Source: Costertonia aggregata (GTDB lineage: Bacteria; Bacteroidota; Bacteroidia; Flavobacteriales; Flavobacteriaceae). Taken from it: DNA of 64,000 nt. The notes beneath the pieces are model-generated. The model saw only the letters and a list, made by a program, of their open reading frames with translations, did not search any database and had not been told where the DNA came from. The DNA lies in NCBI RefSeq assembly GCF_013402795.1, contig NZ_CP058595.1, forward strand, positions 469,501-533,500, read 5' to 3'. The position numbers and the translations under genes were made by a program. Positions 18,343 through 29,113 of this stretch are shown in pieces (position 1 is the stretch's first letter; each line of letters opens with the position of its first letter).

Positions 18343-18791
18343 ACGATTTTTTTTAAGGCTTTTAAAGCCCTCTTCACGTGCTGGTTTGCCGTTACGTTAT
18401 TGAAAACCATAATAATTTCACCCTGCTTATCAACAACATAGGTTTCCCGGCCTGGCAGAATAAACAGACTCTTTTCTACTTTGAAAAGCCGTCTTACCTT
18501 GTTTTGGGTATCCGCCAAAAGAATGAAGGGAAGGTTATGCTTTTCGGTAAACTTTTGATGGCTATTTTCAGTATCCGAACTTATACCTATGACTTCTGCA
18601 CCGAGTTCGGTGAATTCCTCATAACTATCCCTAAATGAACAGGCCTCGGCAGTACAGCCCGGCGTATTGTCTTTTGGATAAAAATAAATGACCAAAGGTT
18701 TTTTGCCTACCCATTCTGTAGTGGAAAATGTGTTACCGTTTTGGTCGCGCAACGAAAACTCTGGAATTGTGTCCCCTATTTTTAGTCCCAT
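18339..18791 (-). CDS. bcp: Thioredoxin-dependent peroxiredoxin, BCP/PrxQ type
   Basis: This 150-residue enzyme reduces hydroperoxides. The peroxidatic and resolving cysteines are C46 and C51 in PGCTAEAC, the alpha2-helix arrangement of atypical two-cysteine PrxQ. Conserved YFYPKDNTPGC precedes them and the DxxxR region follows. There is no signal peptide. It abuts the queD-like gene with no intergenic base and overlaps manA by four. Confidence 0.94.
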   Translation of the reverse strand: MGLKIGDTIPEFSLRDQNGNTFSTTEWVGKKPLVIYFYPKDNTPGCTAEACSFRDSYEEFTELGAEVIGISSDTENSHQKFTEKHNLPFILLADTQNKVRRLFKVEKSLFILPGRETYVVDKQGEIIMVFNNVTANQHVKRALKALKKIV

Positions 18792-19199
18792 TTATCCTGA
18801 AAAAGTAACAAAGTTTCTTGGCGTTTCATAAAGTGTAACTTCCAACTCATTGTCGGCATTGATATGCGGTCGTAGTTTATTGAAAATAACCACGGCAATA
18901 TTTTCCGCAGTAGGGTTCAAGTTTTTGAACTCAGGGACCTCTTCATTTAAGTTTTTATGGTCCATGCAATCTTCGACCTCACTCTTGATAAGGTCTTTCA
19001 AAATTTTAACATCTATCACAAAACCTGTTTCTGGGTCTATTTCGCCAGTGACACTCACTATAAGTTCATAATTGTGCCCGTGAAATTTTGGGTTATTGCA
19101 TTTTCCAAAAACCGCATCGTTTTTTTCAAAACTCCAGTCTGGTCTATATAAGCGATGAGCCGCATTGAAATGTGCCTTTCTACTAACTTTTACTTTCAT
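18792..19199 (-). CDS. 6-pyruvoyl-tetrahydropterin synthase / QueD family protein
   Basis: This 135-residue enzyme belongs to the T-fold PTPS/QueD family. Zinc ligands are H15 (HFNAAH), H40 and H42 (HGHNY), with catalytic C34 just before them (CNNPKFHGH). The C-terminal E of TLYETPRN binds the pterin. It may be the queuosine-pathway 6-carboxytetrahydropterin synthase or a PTPS; the window has no other que or folate genes to decide. It sits between idi and bcp with almost no spacing. Confidence 0.9.
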   Translation of the reverse strand: MKVKVSRKAHFNAAHRLYRPDWSFEKNDAVFGKCNNPKFHGHNYELIVSVTGEIDPETGFVIDVKILKDLIKSEVEDCMDHKNLNEEVPEFKNLNPTAENIAVVIFNKLRPHINADNELEVTLYETPRNFVTFSG

Positions 19200-19204
19200 A
19201 CGTT

Positions 19205-19729
19205 TTAACGATTTTCGATTAGATGTGAATAGAATTTGTCAAAAATAATCTTGAACCATTCCGTATATTTTTCGGGCGACCTATAAATGTCCTCTTTTAC
19301 CGCTTCTGGTCTCATCCATTTCCAATCCGCGACTTCATCAGGATTGATTTTTGGAGCATCGTTGTATTTTCCTATCATAACATGATCCAATTCATGTTCC
19401 GTAAGCCCATTATCAAAAGGAGCTTTGTATATGAACGATATTACTTCCTCCAATTCGGCCATAAAACCCATTTCCTCTTGCAACCTTCTTTTTCCTGCTT
19501 GTATATTGGTTTCGCCCACACGTTGGTGGCTACAACATGTATTGGTCCATAAAAGCGGGGAATGGTACTTATGTGCGGCACGTTGTTGTAGCATAGTCTC
19601 GCCCTTATCGTTCATTATAAAAACAGAAAAAGCCCTATGGAGGAGTGCTTTCTCATGAGCTTCCATTTTTGGCATGGTACCAATTTGCTCATCGGCCTCG
19701 TTGACCAATATTACATTTTCTTCTTTCAT
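19205..19729 (-). CDS. idi: Isopentenyl-diphosphate delta-isomerase, type 1
   Basis: This 174-residue Nudix-fold enzyme isomerises isopentenyl and dimethylallyl diphosphate for isoprenoid synthesis. Visible active-site parts are the metal-binding His residues in the KALLHRAFSVF stretch, the catalytic cysteine in TNTCCSHQR (about residue 66), and the Nudix-like RRLQEEMGF glutamates. Length matches the E. coli enzyme. It is the first gene of the five-gene minus-strand run; queD follows after five bases. Confidence 0.94.
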   Translation of the reverse strand: MKEENVILVNEADEQIGTMPKMEAHEKALLHRAFSVFIMNDKGETMLQQRAAHKYHSPLLWTNTCCSHQRVGETNIQAGKRRLQEEMGFMAELEEVISFIYKAPFDNGLTEHELDHVMIGKYNDAPKINPDEVADWKWMRPEAVKEDIYRSPEKYTEWFKIIFDKFYSHLIENR

Positions 19730-19829
19730 ACTGTAAAAATAACACCTTTCCCTCTTAGTTTAAAGGGTAAGACCATTATAAAAATCAATACGAACAAATA
19801 TGAAAACTATGGATAATGAAATTGGCAGA

Positions 19830-20783
19830 TTAGAAGAATCTCGGAGATTTAAGGTTACCTTTTGTGCTAATGAAGTCATACCGTAGAATTACCTCGAAAG
19901 AACCATCATTGAAAGCGGCACTACCAAGTTCGGTAATCTCGCGGTCATAGGCTAGACCCAGCAAAAATCCGTCTGAAATATTGAACCCTACCATACCGCT
20001 CAAAGCGGCATCCCAGCGATATGCTCCTCCGAGTATCAATTTTTCGTTCAACATAAAATTAGCGGAAACATCAACCTGTAAAGGCGCTCCTTTGACTGCT
20101 TTGGTCAATAAAGTAGGTTTGAATTTTAAAGAAGGATTCAAATCCCACACATAACCCGTTATCAAATAAAAGTTCATTTGTTCCTTAGCGGTAGAGAGTG
20201 ACGATTCGTCAAAATGAGAGGTTTCCAAAAATCTAGGTACAGATACCCCGGCATAGAATTTATCGGTATGATAATATATCCCTGCACCTACATTAGGTGA
20301 GAGTCTATTGTCAATATCAGTCTCTAATGTTGGGTCCGAAGTAAATTGGTTCAATTCTGAAAACCGAACATCCAAAAGGTTTATACTTCCTTTTAACCCA
20401 AAACTGAGTTTACTTTTGGTCGATGTCCAAATAGTATAAGAAAAATCTAGGTCAAAGTTTGTTTCGGATGTGGGCCCAATTTTATCGTTTACAATAGAAA
20501 AACCCAGTCCCACACCCCTATACCCTACTGGGGAATGTACATTTAGTGTTTGGGTTACCGGAGCACCTTCTAGGCCGACCCATTGCGATCTATGTAGGGC
20601 CGCAACGCTCATATGCCCGCGAGAACCAGCATAACCGGGGTTTACGCTCACTGTATTGTACATGTATTGCGTGTACTGTGCATCTTGCTGGGCGTTCAAG
20701 GAATTTGATACCATTAGAACCAACACTCCACAAACGGTAAAAAACCGTTTGTAAAATTTGATATGTTTACCGCATTGATCCAT
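19830..20783 (-). CDS. PorP/SprF family T9SS outer-membrane protein
   Basis: This 317-residue protein has a signal peptide ending in LNAQQ and a beta-barrel body typical of the PorP/SprF family (start DAQYTQYMYNTVSVNPGYAGSRG, strand pairs ending with aromatic residues, final DFISTKGNLKSPRFF). Family knowledge: SprF-like proteins are needed for export or attachment of a partner protein with a type B CTD. The partner here should be the adjacent upstream gene, separated by two bases. It is a clear paralogue of the protein at 34106-35062, with the same start pattern. Confidence 0.93.
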   Translation of the reverse strand: MDQCGKHIKFYKRFFTVCGVLVLMVSNSLNAQQDAQYTQYMYNTVSVNPGYAGSRGHMSVAALHRSQWVGLEGAPVTQTLNVHSPVGYRGVGLGFSIVNDKIGPTSETNFDLDFSYTIWTSTKSKLSFGLKGSINLLDVRFSELNQFTSDPTLETDIDNRLSPNVGAGIYYHTDKFYAGVSVPRFLETSHFDESSLSTAKEQMNFYLITGYVWDLNPSLKFKPTLLTKAVKGAPLQVDVSANFMLNEKLILGGAYRWDAALSGMVGFNISDGFLLGLAYDREITELGSAAFNDGSFEVILRYDFISTKGNLKSPRFF

Positions 20784-20785
20784 TG

Positions 20786-22810
20786 TTATCTGTTTATATA
20801 AATGTAGCCCGAAAGCATCTTGGCATTGTTTGTTTCATCTTTGTAATCCAGTATATAGAAATACGTACCAACAGGTAATTTATTGTCCTTTGCTACGGTA
20901 ACCCTACCGTTTGAAGTACCATCAAAAACATTGCCTTGGGTATTGTAGGCTTTGGTAACATATACCAATACACCCCACCTATTATAAATTTTCAAAGTAT
21001 TGTCTGGGTAATTTTCCAATCCGCCAATAGTTAAAACATCATGTATACCGTCACCATTGGGTGTTATCACATTAAATACTTCTATGGTTTCCTCAGAAGC
21101 GACTAAGTCAGATTCCAAGTAATTTGGTATACCATTTCCATCAGCATCATCATTGGCATAATTGCCATCATTATTTGAATCTTCATCAATTGTAGCGATA
21201 CCATCGTCATCGTCATCAGTATCCCTATAATCCGATTCATCATCACCATCATTGTTTGGTAGATCATTGAAAGGATTATTGATTTCGTCGTTTATGTCAT
21301 CATCAATTTGTAAATCTCCCTCATAACCATCATCAAGACCATCGTTGTCCTTATCCGAACCGGTAAAGGTTACATCGGCAATACCATCATGGTCATTATC
21401 GTGTGCCTCGATATTGTCCGGTACATTGTCGTTGTCACTATCTTCGTCAACATAGTCGGGAATACCATCCAAATCGGTGTCGATAGGAATCAAACCAATG
21501 TTTCCGTTGTTTTCATAAGCATCATCAAGGCCGTTACTATTTAAATCCGTTCCACTTGGAGGTAAATAGTCTATTGTAGTTTGCGCTTCAACGTTATCGG
21601 GAATACCATCATCATCACTATCTATATCCAGATAATCCGGAATTCCATCAGTATCAGAATCGGTGACATCGGTTGATGGGTCATTATCACCATCTAGATT
21701 CAAATCTTCAAAACTGTCCAAAATACCATCATTGTCACTATCCAGATCAATAGCATCGGACACAACAATGGTAATGGTTGATGTATCACAATTGCCCGAA
21801 GTGTCACATACAGTATAATCAAAAGAATCTGTCCCAGTAAAACCTGTATTTGGAACATATTCAACATCATCATCTGATGGATTATTTGCCGTACCGTTAT
21901 TATTAATGTTCAATGTTCCGTTTGACGGATTAGTCGCTACGAAAGTTCCAACACTGGGCAAATCGTTGTCATTGGTACGCCAAGCTATGGCGACCGGAGT
22001 ATTTTCTTGCGTGGCGGTAGAATCGTCATTGGTATCAAGAATTGGAACAACATCTATAGTAACGGCTGCCGTGCTGCAATCTCCAAAAGAATTACAGACT
22101 GTATATGTGAATGAGTCCGTCCCATTATAATCAGGGTTTGGAGTATAAGTTACTATGTCGTCGACAGGATTGTTCGGAGTACCATTAGTATCAATATCAA
22201 CAGAGCCATTTGCAGGATCGGAGGTAGTCAAATCCCCTATAATTGGTAAACCCGTATCGTTTGCATATATATCGATGATAATGGAATCATCTTCATCAAC
22301 GGTCGCCAAATCATTTACCAAAGTTGCAGCTTGTTGTAAACAAACTACAGTAAAGCTTGGTAAATTACTGGTGTTTCCCGCTTTAGTGATAGATGCTGTA
22401 TAACGAACAACGCTCTGGGTAGCAATGACGGTTGGCCTTACTTGGTCCCCACCAACCAATGGACTCCAAGTAACCGTTGTGGGGTCGGTAACACTGGCCG
22501 AAATATCTAAGGTAACTTCATTGTCAGGAGCGGTACAATCTGTTAAAATAAAGTAGCTTGTTGCATTTGTACCACATAAAGTACCATCGTAAACTGCAAA
22601 ATATACGCCTGGAGTACTTGTTTCGTAAAAGAAATCGGTACCTAATACCGTTGAAGTATCTGAAGCTTCATACCAACGATAATTATTTTCGTCACTACTA
22701 TTTGGAGCCTGTAGTAAAAACTGTGCATTGACACTTACATTGCTCAACAGTGTAAATACAGAGACCAAAAGCAGTAATTGATGTAGTTTAAACGATTTCA
22801 AACTGTACAA
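20786..22810 (-). CDS. Surface protein with Ig-like, TSP3 repeats and type B T9SS CTD
   Basis: This 674-residue protein has a signal peptide (ending SVNAQ), an Ig/PKD-like domain pair with two cadherin-like 'big' repeats around residues 165-350 (each ending in DSFTYTVC or DSFDYTVC), a run of acidic TSP3-type calcium repeats (about residues 350-570, DSDNDG patterns), and a C-terminal gliding-motility-type sorting domain beginning [14 protein letters not shown] and ending GYIYINR. The CTD should direct T9SS secretion and surface anchoring. The TSP3 block is homologous to one copy of the repeat unit in the gene at 35084-39529. It follows the collagen-like gene by 25 bp and precedes porP/sprF by two. 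Confidence 0.92.
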   Translation of the reverse strand: MYSLKSFKLHQLLLLVSVFTLLSNVSVNAQFLLQAPNSSDENNYRWYEASDTSTVLGTDFFYETSTPGVYFAVYDGTLCGTNATSYFILTDCTAPDNEVTLDISASVTDPTTVTWSPLVGGDQVRPTVIATQSVVRYTASITKAGNTSNLPSFTVVCLQQAATLVNDLATVDEDDSIIIDIYANDTGLPIIGDLTTSDPANGSVDIDTNGTPNNPVDDIVTYTPNPDYNGTDSFTYTVCNSFGDCSTAAVTIDVVPILDTNDDSTATQENTPVAIAWRTNDNDLPSVGTFVATNPSNGTLNINNNGTANNPSDDDVEYVPNTGFTGTDSFDYTVCDTSGNCDTSTITIVVSDAIDLDSDNDGILDSFEDLNLDGDNDPSTDVTDSDTDGIPDYLDIDSDDDGIPDNVEAQTTIDYLPPSGTDLNSNGLDDAYENNGNIGLIPIDTDLDGIPDYVDEDSDNDNVPDNIEAHDNDHDGIADVTFTGSDKDNDGLDDGYEGDLQIDDDINDEINNPFNDLPNNDGDDESDYRDTDDDDDGIATIDEDSNNDGNYANDDADGNGIPNYLESDLVASEETIEVFNVITPNGDGIHDVLTIGGLENYPDNTLKIYNRWGVLVYVTKAYNTQGNVFDGTSNGRVTVAKDNKLPVGTYFYILDYKDETNNAKMLSGYIYINR

Positions 22811-22835
22811 ATAAGTTTTAGATTGATTTTTTTAA

Positions 22836-25800
22836 TTACTTGACTACGAATACCACGTTGATAAGTGTATTATAATCCGTAGGAATATTTTCTACTTCTA
22901 TGGTAAGGTTACCATTTGCATCAATACTCATAAAATTTGGGTCACCAAGATCTGTTTCAAAAACGCTTGGGTCAGCATAGGTAACATAATAATATAGCTC
23001 GGTTCTACCATATGTTGGCACTGCAGTTGGTGCTCCGGCACTCCCAACGGTAGGTGTCCCGAATTGATCTATATATAATTGGTACAAATCAATACTTTTA
23101 ACTCCAGTCGTTGATGCGTCTACTGTTATTGACGGTGGATAAAATATCCTTGCCGCTTTAGAAGTTATCGGGGCAATATCCTGTATCACATCTTCAACCG
23201 TAGCTTCGGTATTCCCATCGCCATCTACATCAACAGGTGAATCAGAATCTACCTCTGATGCATCTTGTTCATCTGTATTGTCATAGTACACCGATAAATC
23301 TATAGCTGGGGTCGGGGTTGGGTCTCCGGTTAAGCTTAAAATATCACTACTTAAAGAAAGGTCTTGATCATCTGTCGCTGGATCTCCTGTTGGACCGACT
23401 GGACCGGCTGGGCCTGTTGCTCCCACTGGACCGGCTGGACCTGTTGCGCCCGTTGCTCCTGTTGCCCCTACTGGACCGGCTGGGCCTGCGGGACCTGTTG
23501 CGCCTGTTGCTCCCGTTGCTCCTACTGGACCGGCTGGGCCTGCGGGACCTGTTGCGCCCTCTAGGCTCGCCAAAAAGTCGGCCTCGGTGCCCGTGTTACC
23601 GGCATCGAGCCATATCTGGTAGGCGGAGTCACCGTCCGTCCCGTTCGTTCCGTTCGCTCCTGCTGGACCGGCTGGGCCTATTGCTCCCACTGGACCGGCT
23701 GGACCTGTTGCGCCCGTTGCCCCTACTGGACCGGCTGGGCCTGTTGCGCCTGTTGCGCCTGCTGGGCCTATCGGGCCCTGTGCGCCCTCAAGGCTTGCCA
23801 AAAAGTCGGCCTCGGTGCCCGTGTTGCCGGCATCGAGCCATATCTGGTAGGCGGAGTCGCCGTCAGTTCCGTTCGTTCCGTTAGCTCCCGCTGGACCGAC
23901 TGGACCGGCTGGACCTGTTGCGCCCGTTGCCCCTACTGGACCGGTTGCACCTGCTGGGCCTATCGGGCCCTGCGCGCCCTCGAGGCTTGCCAAAAAGTCG
24001 ACCTCGGTGCCCGTGTTACCGGCATCGAGCCATATCTGGTAGGCAGAGTCGCCGTCCGTCCCGTCCGTTCCGTTCGTTCCGTCAGCTCCCGCTGGACCGG
24101 TTGCACCCGTTGCGCCCGTTGGACCGGCTGGGCCTGCTGGACCGGTTGCTCCCGTTGCCCCTACTGGGCCCTGTGCGCCCTCGAGGCTTGCCAAAAAGTC
24201 GGCCTCGGTGCCCGTGTTACCGGCATCGAGCCATATCTGATAGGCGGAATCGCCGTCCGTCCCGTCCGTTCCGTTAGTTCCCGCTGGACCCGTTGCGCCC
24301 GTTGCCCCTACTGGACCGGCTGGGCCTGTTGGACCTGTTGCGCCCTCGAGGCTTGCCAAAAAGTCGGCCTCGGTGCCCGTGTTGCCGGCATCGAGCCATA
24401 TCTGATAGGCGGAATCGCCGTCCGTTCCGTTTGTTCCGTTAGTTCCGTTCGTTCCGTTAGCTCCTGCTGGACCGGTTGCCCCTACTGGACCGGCTGGGCC
24501 TGTTGGACCAGCTGGACCCTGTGCGCCCTCAAGGCTTGCCAAAAAGTCGGCCTCGGTGCCCGTGTTACCGGCATCGAGCCATATCTGGTAGGCGGAGTCG
24601 CCGTCCGTCCCGTTCGTTCCGTTAGCCCCTGCTGGACCGGCTGGGCCTGTTGCCCCTACTGGACCTGCTGGACCGGTTGCTCCGGTCGGGCCTATCGGGC
24701 CCTGAGCGCCCTCGAGGCTTGCCAAAAAGTCGGCCTCGGTGCCCGTGTTACCGGCATCGAGCCATATCTGGTAGGCGGAGTCGCCGTCCGTCCCGTTAGT
24801 TCCGTTAGCCCCTGCTGGACCGGCTGGGCCTGTTGCGCCCGTTGCTCCTGTTGCCCCTGCTGGACCGGTTGCTCCGGTCGGGCCTATCGGGCCCTGAGCG
24901 CCCTCGAGGCTCGCCAAAAAGTCGGCCTCGGTGCCCGTGTTGCCGGCATCGAGCCATATCTGGTAGGCGGAGTCGCCGTCCGTCCCGTTCGTTCCGTTAG
25001 TTCCGTTAGTTCCTGCTGGACCCGTTGCGCCCGTTGGACCGGCTGGGCCCTGTGCGCCCTCAAGGCTTGCCAAAAAGTCGGCCTCGGTGCCCGTGTTACC
25101 GGCATCGAGCCATATCTGGTAGGCGGAGTCGCCGTCCGTCCCGTTCGTTCCGTTCGCTCCTGCTGGACCGGCTGGGCCTGTTGCCCCTACTGGACCGGCT
25201 GGACCTGTTGCGCCTGCTGGGCCTATCGGGCCCTGTGCGCCCTCGAGGCTCGCCAAAAAGTCGGCCTCGGTGCCCGTGTTACCGGCATCGAGCCATATCT
25301 GGTAGGCGGAGTCGCCGTCCGTTCCGTCCGTCCCGTTCGTTCCGTTAGCTCCCGCTGGACCGGCTGGACCTGTTGCGCCCTCGAGGCTTGCCAAAAAGTC
25401 GGCCTCTGTACCCGTATTACCGGCATCGAGCCATATCTGGTAGGCGGAGTCGCCGTCCGTCCCGTTCGTTCCGTTCGTTCCGTCAGCTCCTGCTGGACCT
25501 GTTGCTCCCACTGGACCGGCTGGACCTGTTGCGCCCGTTGCTCCTGTTGCCCCTACTGGACCGGTTGCTCCGGTCGGGCCTATCGGGCCCTGAGCGCCCT
25601 CGAGGCTCGCCAAAAAGTCGGCCTCGGTGCCCGTGTTACCCGCATCGAGCCATATCTGGTAGGCGGAGTCGCCGTCCGTCCCGTTCGTTCCGTTAGTTCC
25701 GTTAGCTCCTGCTGGACCGGTTGCTCCGGTCGGACCGGCTGGACCTGCGGGACCTGTTGCGCCTGCTGGGCCTATCGGGCCCTGAGCGCCCTCGAGGCTT

Positions 25801-28574
25801 GCCAAAAAGTCGGCCTCTGTACCCGTATTACCGGCATCGAGCCATATCTGATAGGCGGAGTCGCCGTCCGTCCCGTTCGTTCCGTTAGTTCCGTTAGCTC
25901 CTGCTGGACCGGCTGGGCCCTGTGCGCCCTCGAGGCTCGCCAAAAAGTCGGCCTCGGTGCCCGTGTTGCCCGCATCGAGCCATATCTGGTAGGCGGAATC
26001 GCCGTCAGTTCCGTTAGTTCCGTTAGCCCCTGCTGGACCGGCTGGGCCTGTTGCTCCCGTTGCCCCTACTGGACCTGCTGGACCCGTTGCGCCCGTTGGA
26101 CCCTGTGCGCCCTCGAGGCTCGCCAAAAAGTCGGCCTCGGTGCCCGTGTTGCCGGCATCGAGCCATATCTGGTAGGCGGAGTCGCCGTCAGTTCCGTTAG
26201 TTCCGTTAGCCCCTGCTGGACCGGTTGCTCCCGTTGCCCCTACTGGACCTGCTGGACCCGTTGCGCCTTCGAGGCTCGCCAAAAAGTCGGCCTCGGTGCC
26301 CGTGTTGCCGGCGTCGAGCCATATCTGGTAGGCGGAATCGCCGTCCGTCCCGTCCGTTCCGTTAGCCCCTGCTGGACCGGTTGCGCCTGCTGGGCCTATC
26401 GGGCCCTGAGCGCCCTCGAGGCTCGCCAAAAAGTCGGCCTCGGTGCCCGTGTTGCCGGCATCGAGCCATATCTGGTAGGCGGAATCACCGTCCGTCCCGT
26501 CCGTCCCGTTAGCTCCTGCCGGACCTGCGGGACCTGTTGCGCCTGCTGGGCCTATCGGGCCCTGAGCGCCCTCGAGGCTTGCCAAAAAGTCGGCCTCGGT
26601 GCCCGTGTTGCCGGCATCGAGCCATATCTGGTAGGCGGAGTCGCCGTCCGTCCCGTCCGTCCCGTTAGCTCCTGCCGGACCTGCGGGACCTGTTGCGCCT
26701 GCTGGGCCTATCGGGCCCTGAGCGCCCTCGAGGCTCGCCAAAAAGTCGGCCTCGGTGCCCGTGTTGCCCGCATCGAGCCATATCTGGTAGGCGGAATCGC
26801 CGTCCGTCCCGTTCGTTCCGTTCGTTCCGTTAGCCCCTGCTGGACCGACTGGACCTGTTGCGCCCGTTGCGCCCGTTGGACCGGCTGGGCCCTGAGCGCC
26901 CTCGAGGCTCGCCAAAAAGTCGGCCTCGGTGCCCGTGTTACCGGCATCGAGCCATATCTGGTAGGCGGAATCGCCGTCAGTTCCGTTCGTTCCGTTAGCC
27001 CCTGCTGGACCGGCTGGACCTGTTGCGCCTGCTGGGCCTATCGGGCCCTGTGCGCCCTCGAGGCTTGCCAAAAAGTCGGCCTCGGTGCCCGTGTTGCCGG
27101 CATCGAGCCATATCTGGTAGGCGGAGTCGCCGTCCGTCCCGTTAGCTCCGTTCGTTCCGTTAGTTCCTGCTGGACCGACTGGACCGGCTGGACCTGTTGC
27201 TCCCGTTGCGCCTATCGGGCCCTGTGCGCCTTCGAGGCTCGCCAAAAAGTCGGCCTCGGTGCCCGTGTTACCGGCATCGAGCCATATCTGGTAGGCGGAG
27301 TCGCCGTCCGTCCCGTCCGTTCCGTTAGCCCCTGCTGGACCGGTTGCGCCCGTTGCTCCCACTGGACCGGCTGGACCTGTTGCGCCTGCTGGGCCTATCG
27401 GGCCCTGTGCGCCCTCGAGGCTCGCCAAAAAGTCGGCCTCGGTGCCCGTGTTACCGGCATCGAGCCATATCTGGTAGGCGGAATCACCGTCCGTTCCGTT
27501 TGTTCCGTTAGTTCCTGCTGGGCCTGCGGGGCCTGTTGGACCTGTTGCGCCCTCGAGGCTCGCCAAAAAGTCGGCCTCGGTGCCCGTGTTGCCGGCATCG
27601 AGCCATATCTGGTAGGCGGAGTCGCCGTCCGTCCCGTCCGTTCCGTTAGCTCCCGCAGGACCGACTGGGCCTACTGGACCTGTTGCGCCCGTTGCTCCCG
27701 TTGGACCGGCTGGACCTGCTGGGCCCTGAGCGCCCTCGAGGCTTGCCAAAAAGTCGGCCTCGGTGCCCGTGTTACCGGCATCGAGCCATATCTGGTAGGC
27801 GGAGTCACCGTCCGTCCCGTTCGTTCCGTTCGCTCCTGCTGGACCGGCTGGGCCTATTGCTCCCACTGGACCGGCTGGACCTGTTGCGCCCGTTGCCCCT
27901 ACTGGACCTGCTGGACCGGTTGCTCCGGTCGGGCCTATCGGGCCCTGTGCGCCCTCGAGACTTGCCAAAAAGTCGGCCTCGGTGCCCGTGTTACCGGCAT
28001 CGAGCCATATCTGGTAGGCGGAGTCGCCGTCCGTTCCGTTCGTTCCGTTAGCCCCTGCTGGACCGGCTGGACCCTGAGCGCCCTCGAGGCTCGCCAAAAA
28101 GTCGGCCTCGGTGCCCGTGTTGCCGGCATCGAGCCATATCTGGTAGGCGGAGTCACCGTCCGTCCCGTTCGTTCCGTTAGTTCCTGCTGGACCGGCTGGA
28201 CCTGTAGCTCCCGTTGCCCCTACTGGACCGGCTGGACCTATCAAATTAGAAGTTGTAAAATTTGTTCCATTAGTGTAATTAAAGGTAAAAGTGCCATCTC
28301 CATTATCAACGGTAGATTGAATACCTACGCCATCAAGCCCATTTGTAGAAGATGCCTCCCAAGAGTCACCGTCCCAGTAAAAGATATTCCCCGTATTAGT
28401 ATTTACGTACAAATCGCCTAAATCTGCACCGGCAGGTAATGTAGCTCCTGCAACAGTAACGGCGGTACCACTTAAGACCTCACAATTACATTGATCTTCT
28501 AAGGTGATCGTCGTTTGCGAAAATGCAAATCCAGACAATAGAAGAAATAGAAACAAAAGATTTTTTTTGTTCAT
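22836..28574 (-). CDS. Collagen-like surface protein with 27 interruption modules
   Basis: This encodes about 1912 residues. I start at ATG 28574, which gives a normal signal peptide ([17 protein letters not shown]); an upstream in-frame ATG at 28610 adds a non-signal-like leader. After a short Cys-containing N-domain the protein is a long Gly-X-Y collagen-like region broken by 27 copies of a 22-residue module [22 protein letters not shown], always in Gly-X-Y register. One copy has V for A (TEVDF). The C-terminal 180 residues are acidic then beta-rich and end with NVVFVVK; they could be a trimerising or anchoring head. No type B CTD is visible, but the next gene in the run has one. Likely a surface fibre; function unproved. 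Confidence 0.9.
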   Translation of the reverse strand: MNKKNLLFLFLLLSGFAFSQTTITLEDQCNCEVLSGTAVTVAGATLPAGADLGDLYVNTNTGNIFYWDGDSWEASSTNGLDGVGIQSTVDNGDGTFTFNYTNGTNFTTSNLIGPAGPVGATGATGPAGPAGTNGTNGTDGDSAYQIWLDAGNTGTEADFLASLEGAQGPAGPAGANGTNGTDGDSAYQIWLDAGNTGTEADFLASLEGAQGPIGPTGATGPAGPVGATGATGPAGPVGAIGPAGPAGANGTNGTDGDSAYQIWLDAGNTGTEADFLASLEGAQGPAGPAGPTGATGATGPVGPVGPAGANGTDGTDGDSAYQIWLDAGNTGTEADFLASLEGATGPTGPAGPAGTNGTNGTDGDSAYQIWLDAGNTGTEADFLASLEGAQGPIGPAGATGPAGPVGATGATGPAGANGTDGTDGDSAYQIWLDAGNTGTEADFLASLEGAQGPIGATGATGPAGPVGPAGTNGTNGANGTDGDSAYQIWLDAGNTGTEADFLASLEGAQGPIGPAGATGPAGPAGANGTNGTDGDSAYQIWLDAGNTGTEADFLASLEGAQGPAGPTGATGATGPVGPAGANGTNGTNGTDGDSAYQIWLDAGNTGTEADFLASLEGAQGPIGPAGATGPAGPAGANGTDGTDGDSAYQIWLDAGNTGTEADFLASLEGAQGPIGPAGATGPAGPAGANGTDGTDGDSAYQIWLDAGNTGTEADFLASLEGAQGPIGPAGATGPAGANGTDGTDGDSAYQIWLDAGNTGTEADFLASLEGATGPAGPVGATGATGPAGANGTNGTDGDSAYQIWLDAGNTGTEADFLASLEGAQGPTGATGPAGPVGATGATGPAGPAGANGTNGTDGDSAYQIWLDAGNTGTEADFLASLEGAQGPAGPAGANGTNGTNGTDGDSAYQIWLDAGNTGTEADFLASLEGAQGPIGPAGATGPAGPAGPTGATGPAGANGTNGTNGTDGDSAYQIWLDAGNTGTEADFLASLEGAQGPIGPTGATGPVGATGATGATGPAGPVGATGPAGADGTNGTNGTDGDSAYQIWLDAGNTGTEADFLASLEGATGPAGPAGANGTNGTDGTDGDSAYQIWLDAGNTGTEADFLASLEGAQGPIGPAGATGPAGPVGATGPAGPAGANGTNGTDGDSAYQIWLDAGNTGTEADFLASLEGAQGPAGPTGATGPAGTNGTNGTNGTDGDSAYQIWLDAGNTGTEADFLASLEGAQGPIGPTGATGPAGATGATGATGPAGPAGANGTNGTDGDSAYQIWLDAGNTGTEADFLASLEGAQGPIGPTGATGPAGPVGATGPAGPAGANGTNGTDGDSAYQIWLDAGNTGTEADFLASLEGAQGPAGPTGPAGPVGATGPAGANGTNGTNGTNGTDGDSAYQIWLDAGNTGTEADFLASLEGATGPTGPAGPVGATGATGPAGTNGTDGTDGDSAYQIWLDAGNTGTEADFLASLEGAQGPVGATGATGPAGPAGPTGATGATGPAGADGTNGTDGTDGDSAYQIWLDAGNTGTEVDFLASLEGAQGPIGPAGATGPVGATGATGPAGPVGPAGANGTNGTDGDSAYQIWLDAGNTGTEADFLASLEGAQGPIGPAGATGATGPAGPVGATGATGPAGPVGAIGPAGPAGANGTNGTDGDSAYQIWLDAGNTGTEADFLASLEGATGPAGPAGPVGATGATGATGPAGPAGPVGATGATGATGPAGPVGATGPAGPVGPTGDPATDDQDLSLSSDILSLTGDPTPTPAIDLSVYYDNTDEQDASEVDSDSPVDVDGDGNTEATVEDVIQDIAPITSKAARIFYPPSITVDASTTGVKSIDLYQLYIDQFGTPTVGSAGAPTAVPTYGRTELYYYVTYADPSVFETDLGDPNFMSIDANGNLTIEVENIPTDYNTLINVVFVVK
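23384..28242 (-). repeat. Collagen (Gly-X-Y) array with 27 degenerate tandem modules
   Basis: Tandem units of about 130-230 bp lie head to tail. Each has a nearly constant 75-bp segment coding for the DSAYQIWLD...LEG module and a variable-length Gly-X-Y stretch built of [12 protein letters not shown] and a closing GTNGTDGD. The number of triplets varies from unit to unit. I counted 27 copies both in the translation and by the recurrent DNA word that codes for QIWL. The array is much more GC-rich than the gene's ends. Confidence 0.9.
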
Positions 28575-29113
28575 GACCTTGATTTTATTTGATAGCGTCT
28601 TACTTTCCATACTTTTATTAAATAGCCCATAAATTCTTAGATGAACTTAAATGGCAACTCTATATGCTTAATTGAATAAATACCTTGAAACTATAGTGCG
28701 ATTGAAGATCAATCCTGAGAATGATACCTTTACGTTAGTTCTAGTGAACCATTTGAGGTAATTTTTTTCCTAGTACATTCTTTCATAAGCTGGTTAAATT
28801 ATTTAAAATTTGGGTGTGAGCAGACATATTAAATACTGATACGTGATCAAATTACATGACTTCACTCTACAAAATTAACTTTAGATGTGCCAAAGGAAAA
28901 TATATGTTGTGTAAGTGTTAAAATGTAATGTATAGCTCTTGAAATTTGAGGTCTTTATTATTTTCTTCAATAAAATCCTTTGTTCTATACAACTTTAGAG
29001 CCGATTTGATGTAGGAAAAGTCCGGTCTAAAACTTTTTACTAAAAAAATAAAATTCTAAAAATGAAATTATTAGGCGTGTATTACACCAATAGCAAACAA
29101 TATTTTTGAGAGC
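28575..29113. other. Intergenic region upstream of the collagen operon (about 540 bp)
   Basis: This AT-rich stretch must hold the promoter of the collagen operon and the 3' end of the lectin-type gene. Two weak minus-strand -7-like words are present (TAGAGTTG at 28655-28662 and TAATTTTG at 28870-28877), neither with a convincing -33 box. I see no gene, tRNA or strong hairpin. Confidence 0.5.

Noticed and set aside
23318-28156. Many Arg/Pro/Leu-rich frames on both strands within the collagen array
   Set aside because: They recur in step with the collagen modules and are frame shadows of the real gene.
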